Assembly: GCA_030765055.1 (NCBI GenBank)
Contig: JAUKNK010000151.1
Span: 528,430-592,429, forward strand
DNA: 64,000 nucleotides
Direction: 5' to 3'
Source of the DNA: Mantis religiosa
Taxonomy: Eukaryota; Arthropoda; Insecta; Mantodea; Mantidae
The number at the start of each line of letters is the position of its first letter. The stretch's first letter is position 1. The position numbers were made by a program, and so were the translations under genes. The notes under the pieces were generated by a model. It was not told where the DNA came from. It was given only the letters and a program-made list of their open reading frames with translations, and searched no databases. Positions 1-11,808 of the stretch are shown here, one piece after another.

Positions 1-1548
1 AGCTCTAAGCTCTATGTACCCTGTACTCATTTGAACATCATTTCATTCATCGTCCGATATGACTTAACGTTGGAGGTTTTCTCTTATCCTGAAAGATGAA
101 TGTCTGGTAACTCTAAGCTCTATGTACCCTGTACTCATTTGAACATCATTTCATTCATCGTCCGATATGACTTAACGTTGGAGGTTTTCTCTTATCCTGA
201 AAGATGAATGTGCTATAACTCTAAGCTCTATGTACCCTGTACTCATTTGAACATCATTTCATTCATCGTCCGATATGACTTAACGTTGGAGGTTTTTTCT
301 TATCCTGAAAGATGAATGTCTGGTTACTCTAAGCTCTATGTACTCTGTACTTATTTGAACATCATTTCATTCATCGTCCGATATGACTTAACGTTGGAGG
401 TTTTCCCTTATCCTGAAAGATGAATGTCTGGTAATTCTAAGCTCTATGTACTCTGTAGTCATTTGAACATCATTTCATTCATTGTCCGATATGACTTAAC
501 GTTGGAGGTTTCCCTTGTGCTTAATGATGAATGTCTGGTAACTCTAAGCTCTAAGTACGCTGTACTCTTTTGAACATCGTTTCATTCATTGTCCGATATG
601 ACTTAACGTTGGAGGTTTTCTCTTATCCTGAAAGATGAATGTCTGGTAACTGTAAGCTCTATGTACCCTGTACTCATTTGAACATCATTTCATTCATCGT
701 CCGATATGACTTAACGTTGGAAGTTTTCCCTTATCCTGAAAGATGAATGTCTGGTAGCTCTAAGCTCTATGTACCCTGTACTCATTTGAACATCATTCCA
801 TTCATCGTTCGATATGACTTAACGTTGGAGGTTTTCTCTTATCCTGAAAGATGAATGTCTGGTAACTCTAAGCTCTATGTACTCTGTACTCATTGTAACA
901 TCATTTGATTCATCGTCCGATGTGACTTAACGTTGGAGGTTTTCTCTTATCCTGAAAGATGAATGTCTGGTAACTCTAAGCTCTATGTACCCTGTACTCA
1001 TTTGAACATCATTTCATTCATCGTCCGATATTACTTAACTTTGGAGGTTTTCTCTTATCCTGAAAGATGAATGTCTGGTAACTCTAAGCTCTATGTACCC
1101 TGTACTCATTTGAACATCATTTCATTCATCGTCCGATATGACTTAACGTTGGAGGGTTTCCCTTATCCTTAAAGATGAATGTGTGGTGACTCTAAGCTCG
1201 ATGTACCCTGTACTCATTTGAACATCATTTCATTCATCGTCCGATATGACTTAACGTTGGAGGGTTTCCCTTATCCTTAAAGATGAATGTGTGGTAACTC
1301 TAGGCTCTATGTACCCTGTACTCATTTGAACATCATTTCATTCATCGTCCGATATGACTTAACGTTGGAGGGTTTCCCTTATCCTTAAAGATGAATGTCT
1401 AGTAACTCTATCACCACGCTACCGCGGCGGGCTTAATGTTGGAAGTTTTCTTTTATACTGAAAACTGAATGGTAGCTCTAGGATCTATGTACCGTGTATT
1501 CATTTGAACATCTTTTTATTCATCGTCATAGTTGAGTTAACGTTGGAG
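1..1548 (+). repeat. 108-bp SINE-derived satellite array A
   Basis: About 13 head-to-tail units of about 108 bp enter from beyond the left edge and run to about 1420, followed by a diverged last unit and an A-rich tail at 1551-1590. Each unit holds the phrases CTCTAAGCTCTATGTACCCT, CATTTCATTCATCGTCCGAT and GACTTAACGTTGGAGG. The same text occurs as a single unit in tRNA-headed SINEs at 9062-9290 and 12087-12315, so the array is an expanded SINE 3' body. Because 108 is a multiple of 3, a frame can stay open across units, but nothing indicates coding. The closing units are more diverged than the internal ones, as is usual for satellite edges. Confidence 0.93.
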
Positions 1549-1590
1549 GACGTAACAAAGAAAAAAGAGAGAAAAAAAGGAAAGAATTGA

Positions 1591-2699
1591 CCAAAGAAGA
1601 ATTATTACCATAAACTTTATACGTTTTGTTCTGTTTAAAAAGTGTGCTATATAAGGCTTTTTGACTTTTTACTTCAAAAAGTCATTTAAAAGGCTCGTTT
1701 TCCTTTGTTTATTTTTATCCAGTCGTGTCCTATGTTTAATTCTTCAAAGTGTTTCAGAGAAGATTCTCAGAGGTTTAAAATTATATAGTTCATTTGTCTG
1801 GAGCATTTGTTAAACGTATTGTGCTTCAGTGGTATCCCTTAGAATCAGTTTTAAAAGTCAAATTTCGAAAGGTCTACTATGGAAACTGTTGTTTAGGGTG
1901 TTGGAACTGTCCACTGACATCAATTGCTAAGCTATTTTTAAAGCTTAAGATCTCCAGCTCCTTTGGAAATAAGTGTAATAATGAAATAAAAATTTCATGT
2001 TCTAAATTGAACCTCCTCTATTTTCAGGTATATAGCATTGCCACGTACGTGGCGATAGACGCAGTAGAGTGAATCTTCACTTTCGGGGCAGTACACACCA
2101 ACAAGCAATTCTCTTCGCCTCTTCGTCTGTGATTTATTGTTGTACGACAAAGCCTCCATCGTAACGAATGTCTAAAAATTGGCTTTATTGTTACTTGACA
2201 AAGCTCAGTGTGTTGTTATTTTTAATGTATATTATAAAAAATAGCTGAATAATTACGCAGTTGTGTTTTTAGCAAAAATTTCAGTTTTAATATGAAACAG
2301 GTTACCCAAACGTTACTCAGAATCAAAAGGATTTCTTTTACCAAAAAAATATCCTCTAATTCAATCACATTTAATACCCAACGATTATCAGAAAATTGAC
2401 AGTTATACGCATATGCTAATGATGCTCTATTAGTTATTAAGTCTACTACCTTTCAGAGGTTACAGACGACAGCTGTAACTAACAGGGGCGGTTCCTCCAT
2501 AAGGTTGCAGGTTTGCGCTACACCCACTGATTCTAAATATACAACAGGTGCATTTTGCACATTAAAGCTGTACTTGTTTAATTTACAAACATGTTTCAAT
2601 TACGCTTATCGTCTGTAGCTGCCCATGACCGCAGAAAGAGCCGCAAGTTTGCAGTGAAGAGTTAACCTAAGATTTCGCCCAAATGTAGGCTCTCTGAGG
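1591..2699. other. AT-rich spacer, no gene recognised
   Basis: Only short unsupported open frames are present (for example a 92-codon frame at 1794-2072 with no recognisable motif). No repeat from elsewhere in the window was recognised. Confidence 0.5.
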
Positions 2700-2965
2700 G
2701 GGTTACGGAAAGGTGAAGAGAGGGAAGGGACTTTTTTGTTTTCCTTGTTCCATTTATACCCCGCCTTTAACTGCTATGGTCATATCGGCGGTCCTTCTCC
2801 TTTGGAACGTAGATCACGCACACATTCATACTTGCAGACTCTGGTGAAGATGGAGAATTATCTTGGTCGGAGAAAAATCCGCACCCCCACTGCCGTGAAT
2901 CGAACCCGGGACCCCTAGCACGGCAGGCATGTGCTCTACCGACTGAGCTACGGGGCCAGTCTGAA
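2700..2965 (-). mobile_element. tRNA-derived SINE, family 2
   Basis: Read on the minus strand, 2958-2885 resembles a tRNA: an A-box-like TAGCTCAGTCGG followed by a B-box-like GGGTTCGATTC. The 5' and 3' ends do not form a proper acceptor stem, so this is the RNA polymerase III head of a SINE rather than a tRNA gene. An unrelated body continues toward about 2700. The body limit is estimated because no second copy is present in the window. Confidence 0.6.
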
Positions 2966-3039
2966 GGGGCTTCTTATACATTGCTTAAATGGAAGTTTAT
3001 AAACCTAGCTCCTCCTACTCTTAGCAACGGCTATAGCGT

Positions 3040-3940
3040 GACCTTCAGGCTTAGCTTCTGTGTGCTCTGCTTTTCGAACACAGGGAGAATTTAATTAAAT
3101 GCATGGAGGTTATTCAGAAGAGAGCTCTGTTAAACAACAACGCCACACTTGTTCAGGCTTCTGGGTTTATGGCCACTTTGAAATATTATAATTTTGTATT
3201 CTGGCTGTCTTTCTTCTACAAGATGATGCCACATGTGGACATTTTGTACAATCAGCTGCAGAAACGAGACTGCAATGCAACGTTTGTCATCGCCCAGCTA
3301 AACGCATTTAAAAGGGAAGTGCAAAAGGTAAGAAATAGCGTGGATATCGAGGAACACGAAGAAACTGCAATTAAGAGGATAAGAATAGAAGATCATGATG
3401 TGAAAAGAAGAGAAGCTCTTGAAGTATGTGAAATTCCTAGAGAAGCAAAGGACAGATTTAGCTTCACGGAACATCTGGTAGCCTCAACTTTGTTTCATCA
3501 ATAAAATTTCTAAGACATTTCCAGAGGATTCCCTTAGAGAAACCATAAGATTCTATCCTTTTATCATGGGAACAAAAATTCGTAGAGAACTGACTGTAAT
3601 TTACAGTCGAGAGGAATTTCGTGGAATGTCCGGTGCTTTGTGCTTGATGGACTTCAATAAGGAAAACAATTTATGTGCTACATTCAGCGAATATGTCAAA
3701 CTCCTCCGAGTATTGTTAACTATGCCTATGTCTACCGCTGAAGCAGAATGCTGTTTCTCAACTTTAAAAAGAATAAAATCTTTCCTTAGGAACACAATGT
3801 CACAGGACCGATTGTCAGCATTAACAATGCTTTCAATTGAGAGAGAGATTGTTATGAAGATCAGCGACCTCAACGCAAAAGTTATGCATAGATTCGACAG
3901 GTCTAAGGAGAGTAGAGCAGAGAATCTGTATAAATAGATG
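3040..3940 (+). pseudogene. hAT-superfamily transposase remnant
   Basis: Two open segments lie in different frames (3103-3504 and 3566-3937) and together resemble the C-terminal half of a hAT transposase. The second contains the hAT dimerisation signature: LLTMPMSTAEAECCFSTLKR followed by RNTMSQDRLSAL, matching the familiar 'P.s.A..ER.FS.LK.IK...R..M...RL..L' pattern. The first resembles the region before it, with a KRR-rich acidic stretch. The N-terminal zinc-finger and catalytic core are not recognisable, and a frameshift plus a stop separate the halves. It is therefore a dead fragment. Terminal inverted repeats were not found. Confidence 0.75.
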
Positions 3941-4032
3941 AGTCATTACTACTCTGTATTTTATTTTTCATTTGTGCACCACCAATAATTTAACCCACCA
4001 GCCGCTACTGGTAACTAACAAATTGAACTTTA

Positions 4033-4356
4033 ATGCCAACTTTAATGCTAGCCACTAAGAAAAGAAATTTGGAAAAATTATCTCTTTACATGAATAATAG
4101 AAAGATTAAGTTACTGGATAACTTGAAGTATCTAGGAGTTATTTTAGACAGACTCCTGACGTTCCGTAATCATCTTGATTATATAGCCAGGAGAGCTGGT
4201 AAACTTCTTACCGAACTGACTACTTTAACGGTACCAACATGGGGCCTAAAATCTTCATTATTGAAATTAATTTATAAAGGGGCGGTTGAACCTATGGTTC
4301 TCTATTGTGCAGGAGCATTGCAAAGTATTTTTCAGAAGAGATGGGTACAAACTTAA
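4033..4356 (+). pseudogene. Reverse transcriptase C-terminal (thumb) fragment of the outer LINE
   Basis: A 107-codon open segment includes the LINE signature LDNLKYLGVILDRLLTFRNH, then a hydrophobic segment ending EPMVLYCAGAL, as found after the YADD box in I/R1/Jockey-group reverse transcriptases. Past the stop near 4354 the similarity continues in phrases such as GYILRIIRGYRTISTPAAL, up to the mariner at 4521. The fragment is nonfunctional because the palm domain is absent. Confidence 0.78.
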
Positions 4357-4522
4357 TTATTACAGATACAGCGTGGATACATCTTAAGAATCATCCGAGG
4401 ATACCGCACCATCTCCACTCCAGCAGCTCTCATTGTTGCTAATATTGAACCCTTCTTTCTTACTGGTGTATATAAGGCAAATATCAACAACATTAGAAGT
4501 GGCCGAGCTTTGCTACAACATA

Positions 4523-4553
4523 CGAGGGTTATCCAGAAAGTAGATTACGTTTT
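4523..4553 (+). repeat. Left terminal inverted repeat of mariner M1
   Basis: 31-bp terminal inverted repeat, differing from the right copy by one transition (GGGTTATCC against GGGCTATCC). It is preceded by the TA target site. Confidence 0.95.
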
Positions 4554-4684
4554 CGTCTGTTTCCGCTAGGGGCGGGGCTAGCGCGGCCATCTTGGGGTCA
4601 GAGCGTTGCGTAGCTCAGTCGGCATCTAGCCGTGCTAGTGAGAGGTTCGTGCTGTGCTCCGTTCAGATACTGTGACGGTTTGAA

Positions 4685-5751
4685 ATGTCTGCGTCAATTG
4701 AAAATCCCGCGAGGTGCGTGCAGTAATAAGGTTTCTGGCTGCAAAAAACTGTAAACCGATAGAAATCTATCGGCAACTTTGTGAAGTGTATGGGGACAAC
4801 ATTATCACTGAAGGTGGAGTGCGTCAGTGGGTCATCAGATTTAAAAATGGCCGAACCAATGTTCACGACGAAGATCGAAGTGGGAGACCCAGCATAGTGA
4901 CTGCCGAACTTGTCGAAAAAGTCGATGCTAAAGTCCGTGAAAATCGAAGGTTCACAATAACGGAACTTTCTTTGAGTTTTCCACAAATTTCGCGAAGTCT
5001 GTTGCACGAAATCATCAGCGAAAAGCTTGGTTACCACAAGTTTTGTGCAAGATGGATTCCAAAAATCTTGACAGAGGACCACAAAAATCAGCGAATGGCT
5101 GCAGCGTTGAACTTTTTGGACGTTTACCATAAGGATGGTGACTCTTTACTCGATCGCATCGTTACTGGTGACGAAACATGGGTGAAACACGTGAACTGTG
5201 AAACGAAATTGCAATCAATGCAGTGGGGGCACACAAGTTCTCCCCAAAAACCCAAGAAATGCATGCAAACAATGTCGGCAAGGAAGATGATGGCGACTGT
5301 TTTTTGGGACAGAAATGGTGTGATTTTGGTGGACTTCCTGGAAAGAGGCACTACAATAAACTCTCAAAGGTATTGCCAAACTCTCCAAAAACTCAGAAGA
5401 GCCATTCAAAACAAGCGCAGAGGAATGTTGAGCTCTAAGATCTTGTTGATTCACGACAACGCCCGGCCCCACACGGCAAATGTCACTCGTGAAGTTCTTG
5501 AATCTTTTAAGTGGGAGTTGTTTCCTCATCCGCCGTACAGTCCCGACCTGGCACCGAGCGACTTCCACCTATTCCCAGCAATGAAGAAGTGGCTGGCTAT
5601 GCAGCGTTTTGATGACGACGCACAGCTGCAAGAAGAGGTAACGAAGTGGTTGAAGGCGCAGGCGGCCGAATTTTTCGACGAAGGAATTTCCAAGCTCGTA
5701 CATCGCTACGATAAATGCCTTAATTTGAATGGTGACTATGTCGAAAAGTAG
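4685..5751 (+). pseudogene. Mariner M1 transposase, DD34D, one N-terminal frame break
   Basis: The open frame from 4714 gives 345 residues covering nearly a whole mariner transposase. It has an N-terminal helix-turn-helix (VIRFLAAKNCK, GGVRQWVIRFKNGRTNVHDE), a WIPKILTEDHKNQR motif close to the family WVP(H)E consensus, and a complete catalytic set: Asp in VTGDETW, Asp in IHDNARPHT, and Asp in PYSPDLAPSDF, with 34 residues between the last two. The likely original ATG at 4685 is in another frame and meets TAA at 4724, so a small indel near 4710 separates it from the main frame. No upstream in-frame ATG was found, so the copy is probably inactive unless an alternative start is used. The enzyme cuts and pastes the element at TA sites in the nucleus. 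Confidence 0.9.
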
Positions 5752-5819
5752 TATTTGAGTGTGGCTTTCATCTGTATATAATAAAATTTGTTTCCTTTAC
5801 TTTGTTTACTTTTTATTCC

Positions 5820-5850
5820 AAAACGTAATCTACTTTCTGGATAGCCCTCG
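5820..5850 (-). repeat. Right terminal inverted repeat of mariner M1
   Basis: Inverse complement of 4523-4553 with one mismatch, followed by the TA target duplicate at 5851-5852. Confidence 0.95.
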
Positions 5851-5852
5851 TA

Positions 5853-6115
5853 TTTCACACCTGCAACTTGAACAACCAGTTAAACAAGCTTCTCATCCAG
5901 CCACCTGTGTCTCTAGTCTTCTTGCAGATTGTGCACCAGTACTCCATTTACACAGATGGCTCTCGGATAGCTGAAGGGCTTAGTAAAAATGCCAAAGTAG
6001 GATGTGTGTTTGTGGTATTCTCTCGCTCCATAGAATGCCATTCTTCCATGTTCAGACTTGCCAAGGAGTGTTCAGTTTTTCAAGCTGAATTATTAGCAAT
6101 CCGTGAAGCATTCCA
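5853..6115 (+). pseudogene. RNase H, N-terminal half, of the outer LINE
   Basis: The frame contains SIYTDGSRIAEG (first catalytic Asp) and FQAELLAIREAF (catalytic Glu), the typical LINE RNase H motifs. It ends abruptly at about 6115, where a Jockey-like LINE fragment begins, and resumes at 7140 with the next RNase H motif. RNase H would remove the RNA strand after reverse transcription. Confidence 0.82.
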
Positions 6116-7139
6116 GAGGTCCAGAGGTAGTCCTGGTCGGGCGGGGCAATTTTTCTTTTTCCCCGTCCGGGTGTCTTCTGCCGCAGTACCTAGCCGCTTT
6201 GCGGCTTAACCTGAGTCAAGATTGGTTGAGTTTTTGTTCTGCTGGTGGTAGGTTTTTGTTTGTTTATGAGAAAAATTTGGTGTTAACTGGTTGCACTTGA
6301 GTGTTCTCTGAAGGCAACAGCTAGGCGGGTTTGTTACGTTCTCCTGTTGGGGGAGGATCTGTTTTAGAGCTTTTGCCCCGTTTTGAGTACGAGTGGCCTA
6401 ACGCTTGAGCCATCAGGCGTTATGTGAGATTGGATATGTTTGGGGTTTCCCTTGGGTTAACCACGGGGCCCCAAGACGTCTCTGGGGAGTTTGTATGATG
6501 GCAAGCGTCTTTGTTCCCTCTGCTCATACCTGCCCAGTGAGTTCACCAAAGGGTTGCCATGGGTTTGAATTTTGTCGTACATTGAACGAGCCCTCTCTCG
6601 AATGACGTCGACAATGTACGGGATGTTCGTATGTTCATGAAGGATATGGACGGGAAATCTCCAGTCAGTATCGTAGATGACCCGTAGCGCCCTGTTCTGC
6701 AGCGTCTGGAGTCTGACGAAAGTGGTATTCGCCACTGTTCCCCAGACCTCACAGCCGTACAAGATCATGGGCGGGATGATCGTCCGATACAGCTGGAGTT
6801 TGAGACGGAGTGGCATGGTTGAACGGAATATTGGATATAGGTTCCTGAGCGCGACGTGCCCAAGCTGGACCTTGCCTTTGACGTGCGGAGCGTAAGTTAA
6901 TTTGCGGTCCAGCATCACTCCGAGATACTTCGCCGTTTGAACCCATGGGATTCCACGACGCCGTAAAACGAAGTTCTGCTGCAACCGATTGGCTCTGGTT
7001 TTCGCCAGGAGAATCGCAGAGCTCTTCTCCGGGTTAATTGCCATTCGCCATTTTGCGCTCCATTCGCCAATGGCCCGGAGCTGGGTTTGGATCTGCCGAA
7101 AGCTATACCTTGGGTTGACGAAATGGTGCAACAACTTAC
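6116..7139 (-). mobile_element. Jockey-clade LINE fragment nested in RNase H
   Basis: A minus-strand fragment consisting of a reverse-transcriptase C-terminal end (7134-6457) plus about 340 bp of 3' UTR toward 6116. It interrupts the RNase H frame of the outer LINE. It is strongly 5' truncated. No clear poly(A) run or target duplication could be fixed at the junctions, so the limits are good to about 15 bp. Confidence 0.75.
6457..7134 (-). pseudogene. Jockey-type reverse transcriptase C-terminal fragment
   Basis: 225 residues beginning just after where the catalytic YADD would be: WRMAINPEKSSAILLAKTR, then TAKYLGVMLDRKLTYAPHVK, then a thumb/connection region ILYGCEVWGTVANTTFVRLQ and TLQNRALRVIYDTDW, typical of Jockey-clade ORF2. 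It ends RRLPSYKLPRDVLGPRG. No catalytic residues remain, so it is a dead 5'-truncated insertion. Confidence 0.82.
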
Positions 7140-7651
7140 AATTTACAGCTCGCCTTTACAATGACTCACAAGCAGCAATTGCAGCTTTAAAACCTACGAA
7201 AAACAGCAGTCCTATTGCAGCTGAAATAAGAAGTCAATTATTATGTAGTTCTCATCTATGTATTAAATGGGTCAGAGGACACGTAGGGATTGCCGGAAAT
7301 GAACGTGCAGATGAGCTAGCAAAGAGAGCTGCGACTTCAGATCTTCCAGAGACATACACTCTATGTCTCATTTCTTATGTGAGGCAAACATTAAAGGAGA
7401 TTATCATCAACGACTGGAATGAATACTGGTTAAAAATTGATTGTGGTGCTTTGACTAAGGATTTATATTTCCCAACAGTTTCTGACAGACATAAATGTAA
7501 ATTCGTTAATCCTAACTATATTCTCACTCAATTCTTAACTGTACATGGCAAATTTTCAGCTTACTTATTTCGATTGAAAATCAAATCCACATGTGATTGT
7601 ATTTGTGGAAATCATCTTCAAGATGTCACTCACATTTTATTTTATTGTTAG
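7140..7651 (+). pseudogene. RNase H C-terminal half plus terminal Cys/His motif of the outer LINE
   Basis: The frame resumes with RLYNDSQAAIAALKP (third catalytic Asp) and WVRGHVGIAGNERADELAKR (conserved His and Asp of RNase H). After about 90 residues it ends in CDCICGNHLQDVTHILFYC, the Cys/His motif commonly found at the C terminus of RNase H-bearing LINEs. The segment itself is open. Together with 5853-6115 it restores the full order of RNase H motifs, which shows that the intervening block is an insertion. Confidence 0.85.
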
Positions 7652-7934
7652 TTCTTCTGTTTTGAAAGCTCTGAACTTGAATTATTGCTTCAATCCTTAG
7701 GTTACACTTTCTCAAAACCACTTACACATATTCTGATGAATTACAAAACTTATCAATTATTCATGGCCTTCATAAAGCTAAATGATTCATTTTGATGTTT
7801 ACTGTTTGTCAGCTTGATATTGAATTTGTTATGTTTTTTGTAAATTGCATTGTATTCATAAATTTTTAAACTATATTCCTGATATACCTTTGGGTAAAAT
7901 AGAAATTAAAATTGGATAATAAATAAATAAATAA

Positions 7935-8490
7935 TTCAATCACATTATCCATTCATTTTTGGGCAAATAAAATTTTTCGAAAAAAGATCTACGCATAGGG
8001 TGGTTTCAGTTGGGAGACCTTTTCTTTAAAAAAAACTACGTATAAATGATCCAAATGATTTTAATAATCGACAATGTACCTAACGTCATTCAAACACCAG
8101 CAGGATACGTGTAATAATACCCTGATGATTTATGTAATCAACATTTACTGAGTTATTTAATGTGCATCAAATGGAGAAGTGAATAACTCTGATGTTCTTT
8201 TATCTGCCTCGCTCCGGCGGACTTCATTGTCGTTTACAATGTGCTTTGTTCTGTAAGTACTTAAATAAATTAATAACAAACAAGGATGAATATTTGTTCA
8301 GGACGTATAGAAGATTGAATTAAATGATTAACAGAAGGAGATAAACTGAGTGGAGTTATTGGATTTTCATTTCGTTGAATGGCCTCTAGAATAACGTGGA
8401 AGAAGGCTGATAGAGAGTTAGGAACTGGGAAAAAACTTGGTCAATAAGGGTACAGTATAAGTCAAATGCAAATAATACAAATACAAATGA
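7935..8490. other. AT-rich spacer, no gene recognised
   Basis: No motif-bearing frame and no copy of the window's repeats were seen between the LINE tail and the TAA microsatellite. Confidence 0.5.
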
Positions 8491-9290
<800 letters not shown>

Positions 9291-9414
9291 AGAATTCTAA
9301 AATAACTATAAAAGTGAAAAATAAAGCGATATAGAAAAATAATCATAACAAAAGCATAAGAAAACATAAATACACAAGAAAATTCCCTGGAAAATGTAAC
9401 AGATAACCTATATT

Positions 9415-9575
9415 TTAATTAATTGATGGAAATAAATCATTTTTTCACACTAGCCATATACAGGCTCTTTGATAGATAGAGTCATCACGAAGAATTCAAT
9501 GCCACAACCGGGATTTGAATCTACTGCTTTCCGTCCAGTCGCTCTAACCCATTGAGCTACCATGGCCTACGTGCC
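9415..9575 (-). mobile_element. tRNA-derived SINE, family 4
   Basis: On the minus strand 9572-9497 reads GCCATGGTAGCTCAATGGG, then GACTGGACGGAAAGCAG, then TTCAAATCCCGGTTGTGGCA, a tRNA-like head. A body continues toward 9415 with the CTATC-TATCAAAG and TGAAAAAATGATTTATTTCC stretches. Related copies lie at 60655-60797 and 60969-61076. It is not a functional tRNA: the stems are mismatched. Confidence 0.72.
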
Positions 9576-9714
9576 GTCCTGTCATTAAGGTCTCCATTTG
9601 ACTCATATATTTCCCCGCTAGACCACTAGGGGCTCTCACATCCGAGATACGCCGGTTGTGGCGACTTATTATTGTAAGTAGTTGAGTCCCAGGCTTCATC
9701 ATTTAACTTTTATT

Positions 9715-9795
9715 ATTTTAGTTAATTGATGGAAATAAACCATTTCTTCACACTAGACATATACAGGCTAAGGTCTTTGTTAGATAGAGTCAACA
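9715..9795 (-). repeat. Headless second copy of the SINE-4 body
   Basis: This segment repeats 9417-9482 (TAATTGATGGAAATAAA, TTCACACTAG, CATATACAGGCT, TAGATAGAGTCA) in the same orientation about 300 bp downstream but lacks the tRNA-like head. It is either a truncated SINE-4 or a local duplication. Confidence 0.7.
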
Positions 9796-10847
9796 AAGCT
9801 GTTCGGCTGCCGGTCTCCGCGCCTCTGCTAGGACCAATTCGGGACAGCCAGACTTGCTTCGCTTTTGCAATGAAATCTTGTATCGAACTTATTAATGGAA
9901 TGTATTGTTTTTCTAGAGAAAGATAAATGAGAAAGTGTCTATGATGTCCGAAGAAGGGGGCGATAAAATGTTTTCGATAAAAGAAACATGGTCATGATTG
10001 GTTGAAGTTAGATTGTCCCTTTAAACGTCATAATTGTACTCTATAACCAGGAGTGAAATACTCACTACGGTGTATGAAGTATACATCCAGAGGTCACTTT
10101 AGCTTCAATTCATAATTGACGACAAAATATTTATGGCAGCGGCTAAAAATGAGTTAATAAGCCCTCCTGCATTTATCATTAGAACTGAATGAAAACAAAA
10201 CATATCATTATAATTTCAGTGGGTGGCTATAAAGCTTTTTGTAAACTGACATTAATATTTTAGTTAAATAATTAGGCAGTTTATTTGTTTATTTGCACGG
10301 TGTTGTAGCGGTAAGCAGCTGTTTAGCACGAAAATTAACATGGCAGGCTAAACCTGCGCATGGATAAATGAACGAATGGGGCGAAATGATGTTATAGTCC
10401 ATTGTCCAAAAAGCTTAGAAAAATGCCTGAAGCAATAAACGAAGTCGCAGGTCGCCAGTAGAGTCAGTTGTAATCGAAGTTTGTAGGGGAAAGTAGCCTA
10501 ATATGGGCTGGTGTGCAATTTGGGGTACCGTGGTATGTCAGCTGCATAGTGCTGAATCTTGCTAGAAATGTGATGGACTAAGAGAGTTTTGGCGAGTAAG
10601 CATTCTGTGGTTACGTCATGGCATTCCTACTTGAGATCTCGTCGATGTGAGCTGACGAAAGAAGTTTGCTCCTTGAAGTTATTTGCTGCTGTTGAATTCT
10701 GTGTATACAAATATAATAAGGTGTTCATTGCTTTTGACACACCTTTGCTGAAGTTATAGTATTAATATCAAACTATCTTTCTATGCCCAGTCATTTTCCT
10801 TAGTTCCATTACAACAACAAAAATAGCGACCATCTTGGCCCCGACTC
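9796..10847. other. Spacer, no gene recognised
   Basis: No motif-bearing frame seen. It ends at the 5' truncation point of a Jockey fragment. Confidence 0.45.
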
Positions 10848-11808
10848 TTTAATATATACATTTCTGATATTCCTGACTTAGCTCCGACTTCTTTAGCTCT
10901 TTACGCTGATGACACAGTTCTATATTATTCTCATGTTAATCTCCAGCACGCACAACAAGTAATACAGCTCTCTTTAGATCGCCTATCTCATTGGTTCAGC
11001 ATTTGGCGGATCTCTTTGAACCCTCAGAAAACCGAAGCTAAAATCTTCACTCTTCCGCTTACTCCGTTGTGTCTCTACAGGAACAATGTCCCTTGGCTCC
11101 CCACTACAACTCCGTTAAATACCTTGGAGTGCTTTTGGACTCTCGATTGACCTGGCGTGCTCATATCAATCGTCTTATATCACTGGCCTCCGGACGACTT
11201 TCAAAACTTTCACCTCTGTTGCATCGCCGTTCCAGCCTCGGCCTGCAGTCTTCATTGTTACTCTACAAATCACTCGTTCGTCCACTTATTACTTATGCCT
11301 GCCAAGTGTGGGGGGCCGCACACACATGTCATCTGCGTCGCCTTCAGGTCATACAGAATCGCTTCATGTGCATCGCTACCAACGCTCGAAGGTTCAGCCG
11401 TAATCAGCAGCTCCATGACGAACTAGGACTGTTACCTCTTCACGACTACATTCGCAGGATCGCTCGTCGTTTCTTTTCCACGCTGCAAGAAGTTCCAGGA
11501 GCTGTGCATTATAACATCGGCGTCCGCACGCACCAGCCCTCACGCTTGAAGAGGAGACTACCACAGGACCTGCTTCTAAGTGATACATCTGATTCGAGTG
11601 ATTCTAGTGCTTGATGTCTGTCTTACATCTTAAATATTGACATAATTTCTCAGAGAGTATTACTGGAGTTCTAACTTAATGTAGTTAGGGGGCGGCCTGT
11701 TAGCCTACCCCTGAGTGTTATTGTTCTTATTGTACTGTTACCTTCTTTTCACGTTGATCTGTAAAGCATTGTACTGCTGATCGATCAATAAAAAATTATT
11801 AAAAAATG
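10848..11808 (+). mobile_element. Jockey-clade LINE, 5' truncated, 3' end intact
   Basis: The fragment begins within the reverse transcriptase just upstream of LYADDTVLYYSHVNL and runs through the C terminus and a 3' UTR ending in CAATAAAAAATTATTAAAAAA. Its text matches the minus-strand element at 19361-22427 closely, so both belong to one family. No convincing target duplication was found. Confidence 0.85.
10850..11614 (+). pseudogene. Jockey reverse transcriptase C-terminal part
   Basis: The catalytic YADD is at about 10895-10915. A frameshift near 11065-11100 moves the reading frame to 11069-11614. That segment has KYLGVLLDSRLTWRAHINRL, then RPLITYACQVWGA, and ends SRLKRRLPQDLLLSDTSDSS. 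The LKRRLPQDLLLSD ending is shared with the copy at 19540-21156, confirming the family. The copy lacks endonuclease and fingers and is dead. Confidence 0.84.

Larger units (their letters stand above)
4523..5850 (+). mobile_element. Mariner element M1, nearly intact, 1328 bp
   Basis: Both ends are visible. The left end begins CGAGGGTTATCCAGAAAG and the right end is its reverse complement with one mismatch over 31 bp. TA dinucleotides flank both sides (4521-4522 and 5851-5852), the mariner target duplication. The interior holds one transposase gene. It sits inside the RT/RNase H region of an older LINE, which resumes immediately after 5852. Confidence 0.95.
4025..7934 (+). mobile_element. RNase H-bearing LINE (I/R1/LOA-like group), 5' truncated, hosting two insertions
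   Basis: The element reads in order: C-terminal part of reverse transcriptase (about 4033-4520), RNase H (5853-6115 continuing at 7140), a C-terminal cysteine/histidine motif ending at 7651, a 3' UTR and a tail with TAAA repeats near 7918-7934. The reading sense resumes after each interruption, so a mariner (4523-5850) and a Jockey-like fragment (about 6116-7139) inserted into it later. The catalytic YADD region and everything 5' of it are missing. Carrying RNase H restricts it to the I/R1/LOA-type LINEs; the exact clade is not decided. Confidence 0.82.

Noticed and set aside
1794..2072. 92-codon open frame
   Set aside because: No recognisable domain, codon pattern or repeat; expected by chance in a 64-kb AT-rich sequence.
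2885..2958. tRNA gene candidate on the minus strand
   Set aside because: A- and B-box-like words are present but no proper acceptor stem forms, and a SINE-like body follows.
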